Part shown: one piece after another, positions 7,311 through 10,877 of the stretch | How positions within the stretch are numbered: the stretch's first letter is position 1 | How the letters are laid out: each line of letters opens with the position of its first letter | Source: Litoreibacter sp. | GTDB lineage: Bacteria; Pseudomonadota; Alphaproteobacteria; Rhodobacterales; Rhodobacteraceae | DNA: 10,877 nt | Assembly (NCBI GenBank): GCA_013042765.1 | Contig: JABDPP010000215.1 | Coordinates: 1-10,877 of the forward strand | Direction: 5' to 3' | The notes under the pieces: model-generated | What the model was told of the DNA's origin: nothing | What the model saw: only the letters and a program-made list of their open reading frames with translations | Database searches by the model: none | Translations under genes and position numbers: made by a program

Positions 7311-9965
7311 TTGAACGCTGTTAACCCATCTGTCACGCCCATGATGGCGCAGTTTCTTGAGATCAAGGCGCAGTACAAGGACGCGCTTCTGTTCTACAGG
7401 ATGGGCGACTTTTACGAGATGTTTTTCGATGACGCGGTTGCAGCAGCGGAAGCCTTGGATATTGCGCTGACCAAGCGGGGCAAGCATCTGGGCAAAGACA
7501 TCCCGATGTGCGGTGTTCCGGCGCACTCTGCCGAGAACTACCTTCTGACACTGATCCGCAAGGGTTTTCGGGTCGCCGTTTGTGAGCAGATGGAGAATCC
7601 GGCGGAGGCGAAAAAGCGTGGCTCCAAGTCAGTCGTAAGGCGTGATGTGGTCCGGCTGGTCACACCCGGCACGTTGACGGAGGAAACGCTCCTTGAGGCG
7701 CGCAGAAACAACTTCCTCGTGGCCTTCAGCGATGTGCGTGGGGACGCGGCGCTCGCAGTGGTTGATATTTCCACAGGAGAATTCCACGTCAGCCCCTGTT
7801 CGCTCGTAAAGCTGTCCCCCGAACTAGCCCGGTTGGCGCCCAGCGAGGTGGTCGTATCAGAATCCATGTTTGAGGAGGTCGAGGAGCTTGTGACCGAGGT
7901 CGGTGCGGCCCTGTCCCCCCTCAGCCGCGCGAGTTTTGATAGCAGTTCAGCCGAAAAACGGCTTCTGGATCTGTTCTCCGTGGGGTCTCTGGATGCGTTT
8001 GGACAGTTTTCGCGGGCTGAGCTCTCCGCCATGGGGGCAATCGTTGATTACCTGGAGATCACGCAGAAGGGCAAACTTCCACTTTTGCGCCCGCCTGTCC
8101 GAGAGGACACCCGCTCAGTCATGCAGATCGACGCAGCGACGCGCCGAAACCTTGAACTGACACGGAGCCTAGCCGGCGGACGCGACGGATCGCTCATCGC
8201 AACGATCGACAGGACGCTGACTGCCGCCGGCGGACGCTTGCTGGAACGACGGATTTCCAGCCCAAGTACGAAAATTGAGACAATCAGTGAACGGCTCGAT
8301 GCGATCTACTTCTTCGTCGAGGCACAGTCGGCGATCCAGGATGTCAGGGATGGGTTGCGCAAAACACCGGATCTTGAACGCGCGGTATCGCGGCTTGGGC
8401 TTGATCGGGGAGGACCACGTGATCTGATCGCGGTTCGGGCTTGCCTTGTTCAGGCTCTAATTATGCAGAAAATGCTCTCCACCTTTGATCTTCCGAACGC
8501 TATGAGCAAGGCGCTGTCGGACCTGGGCGGACATGATGAACTACTGTCGCTCCTTGAAGTCTCACTCGTTGCGGAGCCGCCCCTGCTCGCAAGAGATGGG
8601 GGCTTTGTGGCAGAGGGATTTAACAGTGATCTGGATGCCGCGCGTGCGCTGAGGGATGACGGCCGCAAGATCATCGCAGATCTGCAGAACGAATACGCAT
8701 CGCAAACCGACATCCCGTCGCTCAAGATCAAACACAACAATGTCCTTGGATATTTTATTGAGGCGACAGCGACGCATTCGAAGAAAATGCTCTCCGAGCC
8801 ATTTTCAGCGACCTTCATCCACAGACAAACCACCGCGAACGCGGTGCGGTTCACCACCGTCGAGCTATCTTCGCTTGAAACACGAATTCTGAACTCAGGA
8901 AGCCAAGCGATTGAGATCGAGAAACAGATCTTCGCAATGCTACGAGGTGAGATCCTTGAGAAATCGGCGGAGCTTATCGCACTTGCAGCCGTTATGGCTG
9001 AACTGGATCTCGCATCTTCCCTTGCCGATCTTGCGCTGTCAGAAAACTGGTGCCGGCCTGTGATCGATGACAGTCGACATTTCGAAATCCAGAACGGGCG
9101 CCATCCGGTCGTGGAGCATGCGCTCAAGTCCCAGAACGCCGGACCCTTCATTGAAAATTCCTGCGATCTGAGTGTTGAGGCGAATGTAGCACGGATTTGC
9201 TTGCTGACCGGACCAAACATGGCCGGTAAGTCGACATATCTACGTCAGAACGCAATCATCGCTCTTTTGGCCCAGTTAGGGTCTTATGTACCGGCATCTC
9301 ACGCGCATATCGGGCTAGTCTCACAGCTCTTCAGCCGTGTCGGCGCGTCGGACGATCTGGCGCGGGGTCGCTCAACATTCATGGTGGAGATGGTCGAGAC
9401 CGCAGCCATCCTGAATCAAGCAGATACTCGGGCACTTGTCATTCTGGACGAGATCGGTCGCGGCACGGCCACTTATGATGGTCTCTCAATCGCCTGGGCA
9501 ACTTTGGAACATCTGCACGACGTGAATTGCTGCCGCGGGCTTTTTGCCACGCACTACCACGAACTAACCGCGCTATCGGGAAAACTGGCCGGAGTAGAGA
9601 ACGCGACAGTTGCCGTGAAGGAGTGGGAGGGTGACGTCATCTTCCTGCATGAAGTGCGGAAAGGCGCCGCCGACAGATCCTACGGGGTGCAGGTTGCAAA
9701 ACTCGCAGGCTTGCCGAATGCCGTCGTTGAACGCGCTCGCGTCGTTTTGGATGCGCTTGAGAAAGGGGAGCGCGAGGGTGCCGTTAACCCGAAGGCACTA
9801 ATCGATGATCTGCCGCTCTTTTCGATGGCACCGAGCCAGCGCGCACCCGTACCAAGGGCGTCAGAGCTTGAAACCAGGATGGAGGATATTCTTCCCGACG
9901 AACTGACCCCCCGGGAAGCACTTCAAATTCTCTACGATCTTAAAGCGTTAACCCGCGGGAGTTGA
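7311..9965 (+). CDS. mutS: DNA mismatch repair protein MutS
   Basis: An 884-residue MutS1, full length. It binds base mismatches and small loops in DNA and starts repair as an ATP-dependent sliding clamp. The mismatch-reading motif is F34-Y-E36 within YRMGDFYEMFFDDA. Connector, lever and clamp regions follow. The C-terminal ABC ATPase has Walker A GPNMAGKST (634-642), Walker B ILDEIGRGT with D713-E714, and ATHYHEL with H748. DLPLF at 833-837 resembles a sliding-clamp (DnaN) binding peptide, and the dimerising C-terminus ends PREALQILYDLKALTRGS. The best start is the TTG at 7311, because homologues carry several residues before TPMMAQ; GGGGGT five bases upstream is a plausible ribosome site. 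The ATG at 7341 is the alternative. It overlaps the convergent grpE by 18 bases. No mutL is nearby. Confidence 0.97.
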   Translation: MNAVNPSVTPMMAQFLEIKAQYKDALLFYRMGDFYEMFFDDAVAAAEALDIALTKRGKHLGKDIPMCGVPAHSAENYLLTLIRKGFRVAVCEQMENPAEAKKRGSKSVVRRDVVRLVTPGTLTEETLLEARRNNFLVAFSDVRGDAALAVVDISTGEFHVSPCSLVKLSPELARLAPSEVVVSESMFEEVEELVTEVGAALSPLSRASFDSSSAEKRLLDLFSVGSLDAFGQFSRAELSAMGAIVDYLEITQKGKLPLLRPPVREDTRSVMQIDAATRRNLELTRSLAGGRDGSLIATIDRTLTAAGGRLLERRISSPSTKIETISERLDAIYFFVEAQSAIQDVRDGLRKTPDLERAVSRLGLDRGGPRDLIAVRACLVQALIMQKMLSTFDLPNAMSKALSDLGGHDELLSLLEVSLVAEPPLLARDGGFVAEGFNSDLDAARALRDDGRKIIADLQNEYASQTDIPSLKIKHNNVLGYFIEATATHSKKMLSEPFSATFIHRQTTANAVRFTTVELSSLETRILNSGSQAIEIEKQIFAMLRGEILEKSAELIALAAVMAELDLASSLADLALSENWCRPVIDDSRHFEIQNGRHPVVEHALKSQNAGPFIENSCDLSVEANVARICLLTGPNMAGKSTYLRQNAIIALLAQLGSYVPASHAHIGLVSQLFSRVGASDDLARGRSTFMVEMVETAAILNQADTRALVILDEIGRGTATYDGLSIAWATLEHLHDVNCCRGLFATHYHELTALSGKLAGVENATVAVKEWEGDVIFLHEVRKGAADRSYGVQVAKLAGLPNAVVERARVVLDALEKGEREGAVNPKALIDDLPLFSMAPSQRAPVPRASELETRMEDILPDELTPREALQILYDLKALTRGS

Positions 9966-9967
9966 CG
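9946..9967 (+). repeat. Inverted repeat spanning both stop codons at the mutS/grpE junction
   Basis: CGTTAAC (9946-9952) and GTTGACG (9961-9967) pair over seven positions on the plus-strand RNA, with one U-G pair, around the loop CCGCGGGA. The mutS TGA and the grpE TAA both fall inside it, and CCCGCGGG (9952-9959) is a perfect palindrome at its centre. No T run follows on either side, so it is not a standard terminator. It may simply reflect constraints on the overlapping ends. Confidence 0.35.
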
Positions 9968-10517
9968 AAACGCCCACCTGCGCTGCCCTCAAAAGACGGT
10001 CATGCATGGTGAAGCCCTCGGTCATGACCTGAATAATATCGCCTGCTTTGGTGTCCGGCACGGGTGCTTCAAACATGGCTTGATGGAGCTGCGGATCGAA
10101 ACGATCACCAATCTCGGGCACGATCGGTTCAATCCCGTGTTTACCAAAAGTGCTGATCAGGTCCCGCAGAGTCAGTTCAATCCCGTCGATCACTGCTTTT
10201 GCGGCCTCACGCTGGTCGTCGGTGGCTGCCTCAAGTGCGCGCCGCATGTTGTCGTACACCGGCAAAAGATCCCGTGCGAGCTTTGAGCCGCCATAGCTCT
10301 CGGCTTCGCGACGATCACGTTCACCGCGTTTGCGAATATTCTCAGCATCCGCAAGAGCGCGAAGCAACCGGTCTTTGAGCTGGTCTCGCTCCTCCCGAAG
10401 CGTTGTCACTTCGTCTTCTTCTTCCGCCTCGACTTCGGCCATGATGTCGATCTCTTCCTCGGCAAATGCTTCGAGGGGATCATCAAGAAATTCTTCGTCG
10501 TTTTTACCGTCGTTCAT
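9948..10517 (-). CDS. grpE: GrpE nucleotide exchange factor of DnaK
   Basis: A 189-residue GrpE, normal length. It opens the DnaK nucleotide cleft to release ADP and so resets the folding cycle. The N-terminus (about 1-38) is very acidic and likely disordered. A long helix that forms the dimer coiled coil follows (about 38-80, ERDQLKDRLLRALADAENIRKR). Next come LARDLLPVYDNMRRAL and the C-terminal beta domain with FDPQLHQAMFEAP and DIIQVMTEGFTMHDRLLRAAQVGV, the family signature. The ATG at 10517 lies 9 bases after the hrcA stop, so the two genes form one operon. Its ribosome site is weak: GGTGGA overlaps the hrcA stop about 13 bases upstream, which suggests translation coupled to hrcA. The 3' end runs 18 bases into mutS on the other strand. 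Its promoter must lie upstream of or within hrcA, outside the window. Confidence 0.97.
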   Translation of the reverse strand: MNDGKNDEEFLDDPLEAFAEEEIDIMAEVEAEEEDEVTTLREERDQLKDRLLRALADAENIRKRGERDRREAESYGGSKLARDLLPVYDNMRRALEAATDDQREAAKAVIDGIELTLRDLISTFGKHGIEPIVPEIGDRFDPQLHQAMFEAPVPDTKAGDIIQVMTEGFTMHDRLLRAAQVGVSSTPAG

Positions 10518-10526
10518 GTTGTGTCT

Positions 10527-10877
10527 TTATCCACCGTCCGAGATCAATTTTCCGACCAGCTGAGCCGTATAGTCCACAATCGGCACGATCCGCCCGTAGT
10601 TCAGACGAGTCGGTCCGATCACGCCCACGGCGCCTATCACCTTCCGATCAGCGTTCATATAAGGAGAGACCACCAAAGAGGAACCCGAAAGTGAAAAGAG
10701 TTTGTTCTCAGAGCCAATAAAAATGCGCACGCCTTCACCAGTCTCGGTCAACTCGAGAAATTCGGCAATATCATGCTTGCGTTCAAGGTCATCAAAGAGC
10801 GTTCGGACCCGCTCAAGATCCTCTGCAGCCTCACTGTCTTCCAAGAGATGCGACCGACCTCGCACGATCAGGCGCTC
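10527..10877 (-). CDS. hrcA: Heat-inducible transcription repressor HrcA, C-terminal part only
   Basis: The frame is open from base 10877 to the TAA at 10529-10527, giving 116 C-terminal residues of a protein that is usually about 350. HrcA is a dimeric repressor that binds CIRCE operators upstream of groESL and, in some bacteria, of dnaK operons; GroEL helps it fold and so couples repression to chaperone supply. The visible part has FIGSEN, then SLVVSPY, then the closing family motif [27 protein letters not shown]. The N-terminal winged-helix DNA-binding domain lies off the right edge. The GTG at 10865 is internal, not the start. It is followed after 9 bases by grpE, the common hrcA-grpE pair. 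Confidence 0.93.
   Translation of the reverse strand, partial: ERLIVRGRSHLLEDSEAAEDLERVRTLFDDLERKHDIAEFLELTETGEGVRIFIGSENKLFSLSGSSLVVSPYMNADRKVIGAVGVIGPTRLNYGRIVPIVDYTAQLVGKLISDGG

Noticed and set aside
8450..9220. A 256-codon minus-strand frame inside mutS
   Set aside because: Serine- and arginine-rich shadow of the mutS reading frame with no recognisable family.
10527..10535. TTATCCACC, one mismatch from the DnaA box TTATCCACA
   Set aside because: A single copy, made up of the hrcA stop codon and its last glycine codons, with no cluster of boxes or AT-rich unwinding region around it.

Overview
The window is a compact chromosomal segment from an alphaproteobacterium, most likely a Rhodobacteraceae (Roseobacter-type) species. 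This placement rests on the protein sequences (DnaK, DnaJ, GrpE, HrcA, MutS and a KdsB/CysQ/ABC-2 permease group that all read like roseobacter versions), the moderately GC-rich base composition, and a dnaK promoter resembling the alphaproteobacterial heat-shock consensus. No insertion sequence, phage gene, tRNA, rRNA or CRISPR array was seen.

Layout, left to right. (1) Positions 1-2317 hold a surface-polysaccharide-like group. A KdsB-type cytidylyltransferase (cut by the left edge) and a CysQ-family phosphatase are read leftward with a 4-base overlap. An ABC-2 permease of the capsule-export (KpsM/Wzm) type is read rightward from a shared 125-base divergent spacer. (2) An alkB DNA-repair dioxygenase (2326-2952, minus) lies tail to tail with the permease and head to head with dnaK. 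(3) dnaK-dnaJ (3154-6306, plus) form the main chaperone operon, with a heat-shock-like promoter, a GC-rich leader hairpin and a 12-pair hairpin between the genes. (4) A ribokinase-like PfkB kinase (6303-7178, minus) overlaps the end of dnaJ and is divergent from mutS (7311-9965, plus, TTG start). (5) grpE (9948-10517, minus) overlaps the end of mutS by 18 bases and sits just downstream of hrcA, whose 5' part is cut by the right edge.

How the genes fit together. DnaK, DnaJ and GrpE make one Hsp70 folding machine, and HrcA is the classic repressor of heat-shock genes. Here the machine is split into two operons, hrcA-grpE and dnaK-dnaJ, separated by mutS and the kinase. No CIRCE operator is visible near dnaK, so dnaKJ is more likely driven by a heat-shock sigma factor. 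AlkB and MutS add two unrelated DNA-repair functions. Transcription direction alternates repeatedly. All three convergent junctions are very tight: an 8-base gap, a 4-base overlap and an 18-base overlap. Two of them place both stop codons inside an inverted repeat.

This is mostly a conserved housekeeping region. I found no clearly new biological system. The points most worth a second look are the atypical KdsB motifs next to a permease with no ATPase, the dnaK leader and dnaK-dnaJ hairpins, and the structured convergent ends.
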